Shown: positions 28,367-35,355 of the stretch, one piece after another
How positions within the stretch are numbered: position 1 is the first letter of the stretch
Layout of the letters: each line of letters starts with the position of its first letter
Assembly (NCBI RefSeq): GCF_000585395.1
Contig: NZ_KK073875.1
Coordinates: 1,392,407-1,456,406, forward strand
Direction of reading: 5' to 3'
DNA: 64,000 bases
From: Saccharibacillus sacchari DSM 19268
GTDB taxonomy: Bacteria > Bacillota > Bacilli > Paenibacillales > Paenibacillaceae
The notes under the pieces: generated by a model
What the model saw: only the letters and a program-made list of their open reading frames with translations
Databases searched by the model: none
Told to the model about the DNA's origin: nothing
Position numbers and translations under genes: made by a program

Positions 28367-28573
28367 GTGGACATTATTTTGGATATGATGAAGGACAAAG
28401 TGGAATGCTTGCAGGCTTACGACTTTCGCGAGTTGGAGCGTGCGGTCGAGGAGCGAATGGAAATCAATAAAGCGCTGGCGCTGCGGGTGAAAAACGTTCA
28501 GCATCAGGTGACGTTCGATCCGGTGCGGAACAAGATGCTGTACAGTGCGGTCGTGCATTTTATTGCGGGTTGA
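28367..28573 (+). CDS. Small conserved protein, DUF2536/YrzA-like
   Basis: The protein is 68 aa with a GTG start 10 bases after AAGGAG. The charged helical first half (DKVECLQAYDFRELERAVEE) and the C-terminal pattern HQVTFDP followed by YSAVVHF are what I recall for the DUF2536 family of Bacillales (B. subtilis YrzA), which has this length and no known function. It follows the response regulator by 21 bp and ends just before structured repeat B, which carries a T-run and may terminate the operon. The family call is from memory. Confidence 0.65.
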   Translation: MDIILDMMKDKVECLQAYDFRELERAVEERMEINKALALRVKNVQHQVTFDPVRNKMLYSAVVHFIAG

Positions 28574-28580
28574 ATGAGGA

Positions 28581-28746
28581 GGTCCTATTCGGGGTGAACC
28601 AAGCTGGGGGCGCTGCGGGAGAAATTCGCTCGAACCGCTGTCTCACCCGGAAAGTTGAATTGGATTTGAATAAGGAATCTTTCCGGGTTCAAAGGCGTTT
28701 CGATCTGAATTTCTCCCTCCGCTGGAGCTTGGGAAAGAATAGGACC
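28581..28746 (+). repeat. Structured intergenic repeat, copy B, probably also the operon terminator
   Basis: A 166-bp element with perfect 10-bp terminal inverted repeat GGTCCTATTC/GAATAGGACC. An outer stem GCGGGAGAAATTC pairs with its complement, and the inner stem ACCCGGAAAG/CTTTCCGGGT is perfect. It shares TTCAAAGGCGT and CTGAATTTCTC with copies A and C. It starts 8 bp after the stop of the DUF2536-like gene and is followed by GTTTTTTT, so it can act as an intrinsic terminator. Confidence 0.8.
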
Positions 28747-28875
28747 GTTTTTTTGAGGGTAGGAGTAGAGATTAGGGAGCAAAGGCCCTGAATCGGGCTT
28801 TGGGCATGTTTAGCAGTTCGCGCACTGGCGCGGGCTGCTTTTTGTTTAGAATGAAGTGTCTGTATGCGTGTTGAA

Positions 28876-29097
28876 GAAACGGGCTTGGCTGTGCGATATG
28901 GGATTGTTGACATTTTGTGCGTATTTTGAAGGTTTTGAGGGCTGAATTTAAAGAATGCTGATGAAACGTCAACAAATTTGCGGATTTTTGCCCATTCGGA
29001 GACTTATGGAGGCGAAATGTTGACGAAACAGCAGCATTCGTAGCAAAAATGAATGAAACGGGCTTGGTTTGTTGACTTTTTGTGCACATTTGGCAGG
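28876..29097. repeat. Diverged direct and inverted repeats in a non-coding region
   Basis: GAAACGGGCTTGG followed by TTGTTGAC and TTTTGTGC occurs at 28876-28931 and again at 29055-29097. Between them GCTGATGAAACGTCAACA (about 28959-28976) and TTGACGAAACAGCAGC (about 29019-29034) form an imperfect inverted pair. Open frames here are short and repetitive, so I treat the region as non-coding. Origin unknown. Confidence 0.55.
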
Positions 29098-29131
29098 CCA
29101 TAACTAGGGCGTATACCAGATAAAGACAACA

Positions 29132-29182
29132 TTGCGCTTGAACGAATCGCACTGGACTCGCGTATGCTTCGTTCAAACGCAA
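29132..29182. repeat. 15-bp inverted repeat hairpin between the repeats and the CLC gene
   Basis: TTGCGCTTGAACGAA (29132-29146) and TTCGTTCAAACGCAA (29168-29182) are complementary with one G-U/mismatch position and a 21-base loop. It lies downstream of the CLC-F gene (minus strand), but no T-run follows, so a terminator role is uncertain. Confidence 0.55.
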
Positions 29183-29222
29183 ACCTACTATTTGAGAGGG
29201 GATCGAATGCTAAGCGCGCGAG

Positions 29223-30578
29223 CTATTTTACGTCTTCATCGTTGCTCTTCTCTTTATGACTCGAGCGCTCTTTTTTCCTCAGTTCTTTTACCGTCGCCAA
29301 CGTCGAGCCTTCCGGGATGGTTAGCAGGCGGCTTTTGGATATGCCGATGCGTTGGGAGGTGTAGATGCCGCTGTGGCCGGAGAAGACGTAGCTGACCAGA
29401 CAGGCGATGAACAGGTAGACGGCGGCCTCGGAACCGAACAATTCGATGCCCATGATGAAGCAGGCGATCGGGGTGTTGGTGGCTCCGCAGAAGACGGCGA
29501 TGAAACCGAGCGCGGCCAAGAACGGTGCGTATAGGCCGAACAGGTGAGCCAGGCTATGGCCCATCGTAGCGCCGATCGCGAACAAAGGGGTCACTTCGCC
29601 GCCTTGGAAACCTGCGCCGAGCGTGACGGAGGTGAACAGTAGTTTCCATAAAAAGGCGAGCGGCGAGACTTCTCCCTCGAAAGACTGCTGAATGAGAGGA
29701 AGGCCGAGTCCCAGATAGTCACGAGTTCCGACGATTGCGACCAAAGCGATGACGGCGAATCCGCCGACGGCGCTTTTGAGCATCGGATTACGGAATATGG
29801 CCGTGAAGCCGCGCTTGAGCGCATGGGTCAGTTCGCTGAACAGCAAGCTAACCAGGCCGAACAAGATCGAAGCGACGACGACTTTAAGCACGATGGACAT
29901 TTCAACGCCGGGAACGATGCCGATTCGGTAATGAATATGGTGAGCGCCCCAGATCCGCGTGGCAATCAGGTCACCGACGAAACTGGCCGCAAAACACGGC
30001 AGCAGCGCCCGGTGGCTGATCAGTCCGATCGCGATAACCTCGAGTCCGAAGATCGTGCCGGCAAGCGGCGTGCCGAAGATCGATCCGAAGCCGCCGCTGA
30101 TGCCGCACATCAGCAAAATTTTGCGATCCGCGGCGTCGATCCGAATCATTTTCCCGAACCATTCCGCCAAGCTTCCTCCCATCTGCACCGCCGTTCCCTC
30201 GCGTCCGGCAGAGCCGCCCAGCAGATGCGTCACCAATGTCCCGAACAGGACCAAAGGAGCCATGCGCAGCGGAATGGTTTCTTGACCTTCGTTGATTTGT
30301 TCGAGGATGAGGTTGTTGCCTTTTGCGCTATTTTTGCCGAATTTCATGTAGAGATAGCTGACCAAAGCCCCGCCAAGCGGCAGCAGGAACAGCAGCCAGC
30401 CGTGGTTCATGCGTACGTCGGTGACGTAATTCAGGCTTTTGAGGAAAAAGGCAGACGCCGTTCCCGACAATACGCCGACCGCTCCCCCCAGCACGATCCA
30501 TTTTAAAAAGGTGCTCCATAATGCAACATGGCTCGTTTGCTCGGCCAATCGAGTCCATCTCTTCGATCCTTTTCGCAT
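29223..30578 (-). CDS. CLC-F type fluoride/proton antiporter
   Basis: The protein is 451 aa with 10 or more membrane helices. The ion-pathway motif is GREGT (125-129, gating E127) within GSAGREGTAVQMGG, instead of the GREGP of chloride CLCs. The second pore motif is GAGFQGGEVTPLF. These features, and LRMAPLVLFGTLVTHLLGG, match the fluoride-exporting CLC-F clade as I know it. The call is strongly supported by a fluoride riboswitch in its leader. The start is ATG 30578 after AAGGG; the longer frame starting near 30620 runs into the terminator and is not used. The protein exports fluoride in exchange for protons. The C-terminus is short and charged, without CBS domains. Confidence 0.92.
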   Translation of the reverse strand: MRKGSKRWTRLAEQTSHVALWSTFLKWIVLGGAVGVLSGTASAFFLKSLNYVTDVRMNHGWLLFLLPLGGALVSYLYMKFGKNSAKGNNLILEQINEGQETIPLRMAPLVLFGTLVTHLLGGSAGREGTAVQMGGSLAEWFGKMIRIDAADRKILLMCGISGGFGSIFGTPLAGTIFGLEVIAIGLISHRALLPCFAASFVGDLIATRIWGAHHIHYRIGIVPGVEMSIVLKVVVASILFGLVSLLFSELTHALKRGFTAIFRNPMLKSAVGGFAVIALVAIVGTRDYLGLGLPLIQQSFEGEVSPLAFLWKLLFTSVTLGAGFQGGEVTPLFAIGATMGHSLAHLFGLYAPFLAALGFIAVFCGATNTPIACFIMGIELFGSEAAVYLFIACLVSYVFSGHSGIYTSQRIGISKSRLLTIPEGSTLATVKELRKKERSSHKEKSNDEDVK

Positions 30579-30612
30579 ACCCGTATCCCTTCTTATCTCC
30601 GAATTCAGTTCC

Positions 30613-30658
30613 GAAAACAAAACAGACTCCTACCCACGACGTATCATGGGTAGGAGTC
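30613..30658 (-). terminator. Expression-platform terminator of the fluoride riboswitch
   Basis: A perfect 12-bp stem, 30647-30658 pairing with 30625-30636, has a 10-base loop and is followed by TGTTTTGTTTT on the minus strand. It is 35 bp upstream of the CLC-F start codon. Confidence 0.9.
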
Positions 30659-30702
30659 ATTAGCCCCGAAAGGCGGTTATGGCGAACTCCATCGCCGTAT
30701 TG
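30625..30702 (-). promoter_or_regulatory. Fluoride riboswitch (crcB motif)
   Basis: On the minus strand the leader reads GGCGATGGAGTTCGCC, then ATAACCGCC, a TTCG-capped stem, and GGCTAATGACTCCTAC. These are the conserved aptamer parts of the fluoride riboswitch. The 3' strand (GACTCCTACCCA, 30647-30658) is also the first arm of the terminator, the usual off-switch arrangement: fluoride binding sequesters it and allows read-through into the CLC-F gene. Confidence 0.95.
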
Positions 30703-30712
30703 AACTGTTGTC

Positions 30713-30742
30713 ATAATAATCCGAATCGCAGACGGTTGTCAA
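30713..30742 (-). promoter_or_regulatory. Promoter of the fluoride-responsive transcript
   Basis: On the minus strand consensus TTGACA (30737-30742), an 18-bp spacer and TATTAT (30713-30718). Transcription would begin just before the aptamer. Confidence 0.8.
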
Positions 30743-30775
30743 TGACGAAATACAGGCCGGGCAGGCCCGCGTTTC

Positions 30776-31255
30776 TTAGCGCTGGCGTTCCTCGCTTTTC
30801 TGCACGTTCAGCGTTAGCTTCATCCCGTCGTGGCTGGCTAAGAAACCGAGCCGTTCGTAGAAGCGATGGGCGTCTTTGCGGCTTTTGTCCGTGGTGAGTT
30901 GGATCATCTCGCAGCCCGCAGCCGCCGCTTGGTCGATCGCGTAACGGAATAACGCTTCGCCGATCCCTTTTCCGCGATGCCCGCGCGCCACGCGAACGCC
31001 TTCGATCTGTCCGCGCGTCATGCCGAGTCTCGTGAGTCCGGGGATGATCGTGAGCTGGACGCAGCCGATGACCTCATCGTTTTCCAGAGCGACGATGATC
31101 GAATTTCCGGCCTGCCGCTCGATCTGCTCGAAAGCATCCAAATAAGCTTGCGGCAGCGGGTCTTCGAAACGTTCCCGTGCCGCTCCCAGCTCGTCGTCCG
31201 CTAACAGTCGCACAATTTGGGGCAGATGATGGATCGCGGCTGTTTTAAATTCCAT
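30776..31255 (-). CDS. GNAT-family N-acetyltransferase
   Basis: The protein is 159 aa, the normal length of a single GNAT domain. The acetyl-CoA loop is RVARGHRGKGIGEALF (about 89-104), and the C-terminal beta-strand and helix (MIQLTTDKSRKDAHRFYERLGF) are typical. GGAGGAG precedes ATG 31255. The upstream SF0329-family gene ends 24 bp away on the same strand, so they are likely co-transcribed. The substrate (small amine or protein) cannot be inferred. Confidence 0.88.
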   Translation of the reverse strand: MEFKTAAIHHLPQIVRLLADDELGAARERFEDPLPQAYLDAFEQIERQAGNSIIVALENDEVIGCVQLTIIPGLTRLGMTRGQIEGVRVARGHRGKGIGEALFRYAIDQAAAAGCEMIQLTTDKSRKDAHRFYERLGFLASHDGMKLTLNVQKSEERQR

Positions 31256-31279
31256 AGCTTTCTCCTCCTTTCGACCGGA

Positions 31280-31846
31280 TCAAGCGTCCCGCCGCAGCTC
31301 GTAAAAATACTGCACGATCGGATGCTTCAGCTTGATCTGCTCGGACATGTTCAGGATGCGCTTTTTGCCGACGCGGCGATCGACCAGGGCGAGAATGTTC
31401 AGCAGGATATCGTTGCTTTCCAGGCTGGTCTCGATCGGGGTGGTCAGAAATTTGTTCGCGTCTTTGGTGAAGTTGGATTTGGTCAGCGCGGCTTGGGCGT
31501 TCATCATGTCTTTGGCATGCTCGCCGGCTTTGCGACTACGGGCCATGATCTTGAGACGGTCTTCCGGGATCGGGCCTTTGGCGGACTTGCGCACGGCTTC
31601 GATGTCTTCGGGTTTGACCGGAATGTAGAGCTCGGGATCGTTTTTGATCTCCAGTTCGCTTTGGAACCAGCGGATCGGGTTGGTTTTGTCGCTCATGTTG
31701 AGGATATTCTTTTTATCGACGGAAATATGGCAGGTACCGGACTTATCGAGCAAGTAACGGTAGCTGGTGGCTTGGTATTCGACTTTGCCGCTCAGCGACG
31801 GGGAGAGGAAGCTCTCCAGTTGTTGTTGCAGTTTGCTCCAGGACAT
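31280..31846 (-). CDS. SF0329-family protein of unknown function
   Basis: The protein is 188 aa and soluble. It opens SWSKLQQQLESFLSPSLSGK and ends with PIETSLESNDILLNILALVD, then RRVGKKRIL and PIVQYFYELR. I recognise this pattern from the Firmicute SF0329 family, which has no established role. GGAGG lies 6 bases before ATG 31846. The GNAT gene follows by 24 bp. The upstream gap to 32099 contains structured repeat C and no gene. Confidence 0.75.
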   Translation of the reverse strand: MSWSKLQQQLESFLSPSLSGKVEYQATSYRYLLDKSGTCHISVDKKNILNMSDKTNPIRWFQSELEIKNDPELYIPVKPEDIEAVRKSAKGPIPEDRLKIMARSRKAGEHAKDMMNAQAALTKSNFTKDANKFLTTPIETSLESNDILLNILALVDRRVGKKRILNMSEQIKLKHPIVQYFYELRRDA

Positions 31847-31898
31847 GAGGGTCCTCCTATGTTCGGCTTATTCCTAAGGCGGTTACGCGCCTTAAGGC

Positions 31899-32080
31899 TG
31901 TTGAGAGAGTCACGTTAGCGCGGGAAGCGAGAAGACTGCGAGAGACATTCGTTCAATTCGCTGTCTCACTCGGAAAACCGGATTGAAATTTAAAATGGGA
32001 GTTTTCCGAGTTCAAAGGCGTCTTTCACTGAATTTCTCTCTCCGTCTTCTAGTTTCCAGTTACGTTTGACGTTCTCAACA
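31899..32080 (+). repeat. Structured intergenic repeat, copy C
   Basis: A 182-bp element bounded by TGTTGAGA and TCTCAACA. An outer stem pairs GGAAGCGAGAAGAC with GTCTTCTAGTTTCC, and the inner stem ACTCGGAAAAC/GTTTTCCGAGT is perfect over 11 bp. It aligns along its length with the minus strand of copy A and with copy B. TTAAGGC occurs on both outer sides (31892-31898 and 32084-32090), possibly a target duplication. Confidence 0.82.
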
Positions 32081-32099
32081 TTTTTAAGGCATTTAAGCC

Positions 32100-32567
32100 C
32101 TAGTTTTCTTTGTTTAAAGGAACTTCGAAAGTCGCGCTCAGGCGGTGAGGTTCCAATGCGCTTTTTCGGGATAGGATATTGATTTTCAAGTTCAGGCGAT
32201 CCGGCAGGTCGGAGACTTCGTCGGTGTCCGCTGTCAAATAGTAATGTTGATCTCCCAATTCATACATCTTGCCGCTGACGGAGGAAGCGAATCGATGTCC
32301 GTCGTTGTAAAATTCGTAGGCCAAATCGTTTTCGACTTGTCCACCGCCTTTCACTTCGATTCCGAGCGATACGCCGTCTTCGGTGTATGCGGCGTTTCGC
32401 AGCGAAAAGGTCAGACCGTCGAACGTTCGGGTTTGAACCGGAATATCGGGAGCAGGCATTTGCCATACGGGCTGCTTCTGATGTCCGTGAACGAAGTAAA
32501 TCGTCGATAAGGCGATTACAGCAGCGATCAAGATGATGGACGATAGGACTACACTTTTTTTGCTCAT
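32100..32567 (-). CDS. Membrane-anchored protein of unknown function
   Basis: The protein is 155 aa from ATG 32567, which has GGAGG 5 bases upstream; a longer frame from 32612 lacks a site. One N-terminal membrane helix (VVLSSIILIAAVIALSTIYF) is followed by an outside domain of about 120 residues with beta-type alternation (TRTFDGLTFSLRNAAYTEDG, VSLGIEVKGG). The style resembles the extracellular domains of DUF4179/5643-type proteins, but I am not confident of the family. It stands alone between repeat C and the hydrolase terminator. Confidence 0.65.
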   Translation of the reverse strand: MSKKSVVLSSIILIAAVIALSTIYFVHGHQKQPVWQMPAPDIPVQTRTFDGLTFSLRNAAYTEDGVSLGIEVKGGGQVENDLAYEFYNDGHRFASSVSGKMYELGDQHYYLTADTDEVSDLPDRLNLKINILSRKSALEPHRLSATFEVPLNKEN

Positions 32568-32644
32568 GATAACCTCCAAACAAACAAGACATACCAACAT
32601 GCATCTTTTCATTATACGTCATTTTGCCTGTTTCCATAACAAAA

Positions 32645-32675
32645 GACCGTTCATCCAAGATTCGGATCAACGGTC
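32645..32675 (-). terminator. Terminator of the hydrolase gene
   Basis: GACCGTT-ATCC pairs with GGAT-AACGGTC across a single C-C mismatch and a 7-base loop, 17 bp after the stop codon. TTTTGTTATG follows on the minus strand. Confidence 0.75.
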
Positions 32676-32691
32676 GGTCTAACTACGATCT

Positions 32692-33636
32692 CTATTTCAA
32701 TCCCTGCATGAAGGCTCGGACACCCTCGGCGATTTCTTGCGGATGCGAGCGGTACAGATAGTGGTTCGCATCCAATAATATAACTTCGGCGTGCTCGGAA
32801 TTCGCGATTTGTTTCTCATGTTCGGCTACCCACTGCTCCACGACCGGGTGATGTGCTTGAACAAACAGTAGCACCGGCAGATCGGTAGGGAAAGTCTGCT
32901 GCTTTGCTGCCTGGAAATTTTCGTACATGTCGACCGCTTCACTGAGCTGCATGTCGTTGTACATGTTTTTGCGCGTCAAAATGTTCAGCTGCGCCTTCGT
33001 TTCCTCGTCGTACGGCAGTCCCTCATAAGGATCGGCGCTCATTTTCAACTGTATGCGATGGAAGCCCAAATCCCGGAACCACTTGATCGGCGCGATATCC
33101 GAGGCTTTCACCTGCTGCTCGGCCAGCGACGGTACACTGTGATCCAGACCGATAAAGGCCATGACTTCATCCGGGTATTCGTTCACGTAATCCAGACTGT
33201 ACAGGCCCGAGATCGAATGCGCCATCAGCATGTAGCGGTCAATATGTAGGCTTTGCAGCGCGGTATGGATCTCGTTCACGATATTCGCGGTGCTGCGCTC
33301 CTCCTCCGTGCGGTCGCTCAATCCGTAGCCGAAAGGCTCGACCACGACAACTCTATAATCAGGAAGCAATTCGGAGATCAGCGGTTGAAAATCAAGAGCC
33401 GGCGACGCATTACCGAAGCCGGGCAGAATCACGATTGTTTCGTTGCCGTCTCCCTGAATCATGACGTTCATTTGCTTACCTTTTACTGTTACCTGTTGAC
33501 CGTAAGGTTCCAGTCTTTTTTGCTCGGAAGCGCTGCTGATTTTATTGACGGTATAGACCGTAGCGATGAACAGCAGGATCAGGATCGCCGCTGCGATAAA
33601 AAGTTTTAGTAAGATGCGTAGCGCTTTCTTGACCAA
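32692..33636 (-). CDS. Membrane-anchored alpha/beta hydrolase
   Basis: The protein is 314 aa starting with TTG 33636, 9 bases after AAAGGAG. Residues 9-30 form a membrane helix. The catalytic domain faces outward or lies at the membrane. The oxyanion region is ILPGFGNASP, and the nucleophile elbow is AHSIS with S141, replacing the usual GxSxG. The catalytic His is in DANHYLYRSHP near the C-terminus. Related proteins are serine hydrolases (lipase or peptidase-like) of Bacillales. The substrate is unknown. It is monocistronic, with its own terminator. Confidence 0.85.
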   Translation of the reverse strand: MVKKALRILLKLFIAAAILILLFIATVYTVNKISSASEQKRLEPYGQQVTVKGKQMNVMIQGDGNETIVILPGFGNASPALDFQPLISELLPDYRVVVVEPFGYGLSDRTEEERSTANIVNEIHTALQSLHIDRYMLMAHSISGLYSLDYVNEYPDEVMAFIGLDHSVPSLAEQQVKASDIAPIKWFRDLGFHRIQLKMSADPYEGLPYDEETKAQLNILTRKNMYNDMQLSEAVDMYENFQAAKQQTFPTDLPVLLFVQAHHPVVEQWVAEHEKQIANSEHAEVILLDANHYLYRSHPQEIAEGVRAFMQGLK

Positions 33637-33738
33637 TCCGTTCAGCTCCTTTTATGGGAATACGTTAAGTCTAGCGAACGGGCATGACTTCTCGATGAAT
33701 GGAGTATGAACGGAGGATGAACTGTTTTTTTGCATAGT

Positions 33739-33778
33739 AAAAGGAGCGGTCCCGTCTAACTCGGGGCCACTCCTTTTT
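33739..33778 (-). terminator. Terminator of the LLM oxidoreductase gene
   Basis: AAAAGGAG-GG-CCC pairs with GGG-CC-CTCCTTTT around a short loop, 9 bp after the stop codon. The A/T flanks could serve both strands. Confidence 0.75.
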
Positions 33779-33786
33779 ACGTTAAA

Positions 33787-34788
33787 TTATTTTCCGTCGA
33801 CGACTTCTTTTAAAATCTCGAATGAACGCTTCAGCTTGTCTTCCTCGTAAATGAACGAATTGACGATCAGCTCATCCACGTTGTAAAAGCTTTGGAAATG
33901 GGTCAGCTGCTGCGTAATCGTAGCTTTACTGCCTTTAAAGGTCACTTTGGACATGGAAGAAAGAACTTCTTTTTCCTGTGCGTTAGGTTCTGTATTTACG
34001 TTCGCGATAGGCGGCTGCATGAGCTGTTGCCCGCCTCTGATGATGTTTAAGAACACCCGGTCCATCGTCGATGCTAAAAACAATGCTTCGTCGTCCGAGT
34101 CCGCTGCTACTACATTCGCCGACGCCATGACGTAAGGCTCCGACAAATGTACAGAAGGCTGAAAATGCTGACGATATACGGAAATGGCTTCCCCTAGACG
34201 AGTTGGAGCAAAATGGGCACCGAACGCATAAGGCAATCCAAGCTTCGCTGCGAGATACGCGGAATCGGTGGAAGAACCCAGAATATATAGTGGAACCTTG
34301 GTTTCGATGCCAGGATAGGCTTTGACTGCTCCTTGATGTTGTGCCAGACCCAAATAGGTAAGCAGCGACTTCACATCATCCGGGAACGAATGGGCAGAAT
34401 CGCCCTGGGAACGACGGATTGCAGCCGCGGCCGCTTCGTCGGTTCCCGGAGCACGACCGAGGCCCAAGTCGACGCGATCCGGATACATCGTCGCCATCGT
34501 GCCGAATTGCTCGGCTACGATCAGCGGGGAATGGTTCGGCAGCATGACCCCGCCCGATCCTACTCGGATGCTGCTCGTATGCTCCAACGCGTGCTTGACT
34601 AAAATCGACGTTGCTGAGCTGATCAGCGTGGGCGTGTTATGGTGCTCGGCGATCCAGTAGCGGGTGTACCCTAGTTTTTCTACGGTTTGCGCAAGGCTGA
34701 CCATTCGTTGGATGGCTGCGCTTGTATCGCTTCCTTCCCTAATCGGCAGCAGGTCCAGTACGGAGACGGCTATATTTAGTTTTGGCAT
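33787..34788 (-). CDS. Luciferase-like (LLM class) flavin-dependent oxidoreductase
   Basis: The protein is 333 aa from ATG 34788, with GGAGGA 9 bases upstream; a longer frame has no site. It is a bacterial luciferase-like TIM barrel: LNIAVSVLDLLPIREG, YWIAEHHNTP, GSGGVMLPNHSPL, RVDLGLGRAPGTD. The text matches the MsnO8/YvbT-like subgroup, which uses FMNH2 and oxygen on unknown substrates. The AT-rich stretch upstream (34800-34880) probably holds its promoter. It stands alone, so context gives no clue to the substrate. Confidence 0.88.
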   Translation of the reverse strand: MPKLNIAVSVLDLLPIREGSDTSAAIQRMVSLAQTVEKLGYTRYWIAEHHNTPTLISSATSILVKHALEHTSSIRVGSGGVMLPNHSPLIVAEQFGTMATMYPDRVDLGLGRAPGTDEAAAAAIRRSQGDSAHSFPDDVKSLLTYLGLAQHQGAVKAYPGIETKVPLYILGSSTDSAYLAAKLGLPYAFGAHFAPTRLGEAISVYRQHFQPSVHLSEPYVMASANVVAADSDDEALFLASTMDRVFLNIIRGGQQLMQPPIANVNTEPNAQEKEVLSSMSKVTFKGSKATITQQLTHFQSFYNVDELIVNSFIYEEDKLKRSFEILKEVVDGK

Positions 34789-34888
34789 GAGTGGTGTTCC
34801 TCCTACGAATTTTTTTCCAAGTAAAATATAATTTAGATAATATTTCTTTAATATATTTATAGTAAGGTATCTTTGAGTTTCGTACAAG

Positions 34889-35271
34889 CGCGTCGTTAAC
34901 GGTAAGGCTTTTTTCTGAAAATTATAGACGTAAAAAGAGGACAGCCGCTTGGTGTTCTCTCTTGCTTGTATCCCATGACTATTATTTTTTAAGGCTCAAC
35001 ATGCTTTTTTGCGTCTTACGCAATCGTAAAACGGTGATCGCGTGAAGCTTCTTCGAGGTTTGAAGATATGCCTAGGCGCTACGTCAGGGAATGTGCGATC
35101 TATAACGACAGTTGATCGATCATAGCCAAGCAGCGAAGCCACCCTGGATCTGACTTAGCAGCTCTTGCAGATTGCCGCCTTTCCAGCTCCGAATCATGAA
35201 CGTACTGAATTAATTAATTGTAAACTCAAGCCCTCTTCGCCATCCGTCATAGTCGACAACCGTGCCGCAAC
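34889..35271. other. Intergenic region without a convincing gene
   Basis: This stretch holds a degraded MITE end (35044-35073) and short frames only. A minus-strand frame near 35200-35120 (starting MIRSWKGGNLQELL) is only about 25 codons, with no ribosome site. I see nothing else. Confidence 0.5.
35044..35073. repeat. Degraded end of the 198-bp MITE
   Basis: TCGAGGTTTGAAGATATGCC corresponds to the inward-reading left end of the MITE at 8853-9050 (TCGAGGTTTGAAGACACGCC). It is followed by CTAGG much as the complete copy is. Upstream bases GCTTCTTCGAGG also match GCTTCCGTCGAGG. The other end is not recognisable. Confidence 0.6.
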
Positions 35272-35277
35272 GCAAAA

Positions 35278-35321
35278 AAGAGCTGTCCCCGGCCATGAAT
35301 TGCGGCTCTGAGACAGCTCTT
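35278..35321 (-). terminator. Terminator of the SLH/InlB-repeat surface-protein gene
   Basis: AAGAGCTGTC and its complement form a perfect 10-bp outer stem, with further pairing inside, followed by TTTTTT on the minus strand. It is about 35 bp after the stop codon. Confidence 0.85.
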
Positions 35322-35355
35322 GCTTAACCTAGCTTTGCTCTTTTAATCAAATCGC

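Noticed and set aside
28772-29182. 136-codon minus-strand frame between repeat B and the CLC gene
   Set aside because: No ribosome site, and its peptide repeats simply mirror the DNA repeats in the region; composition is unlike the neighbouring genes.
35120-35200. Short minus-strand frame beginning MIRSWKGGNLQELL as a peptide or transposase remnant
   Set aside because: Only about 25 codons, no ribosome site and no recognisable family; insufficient support.
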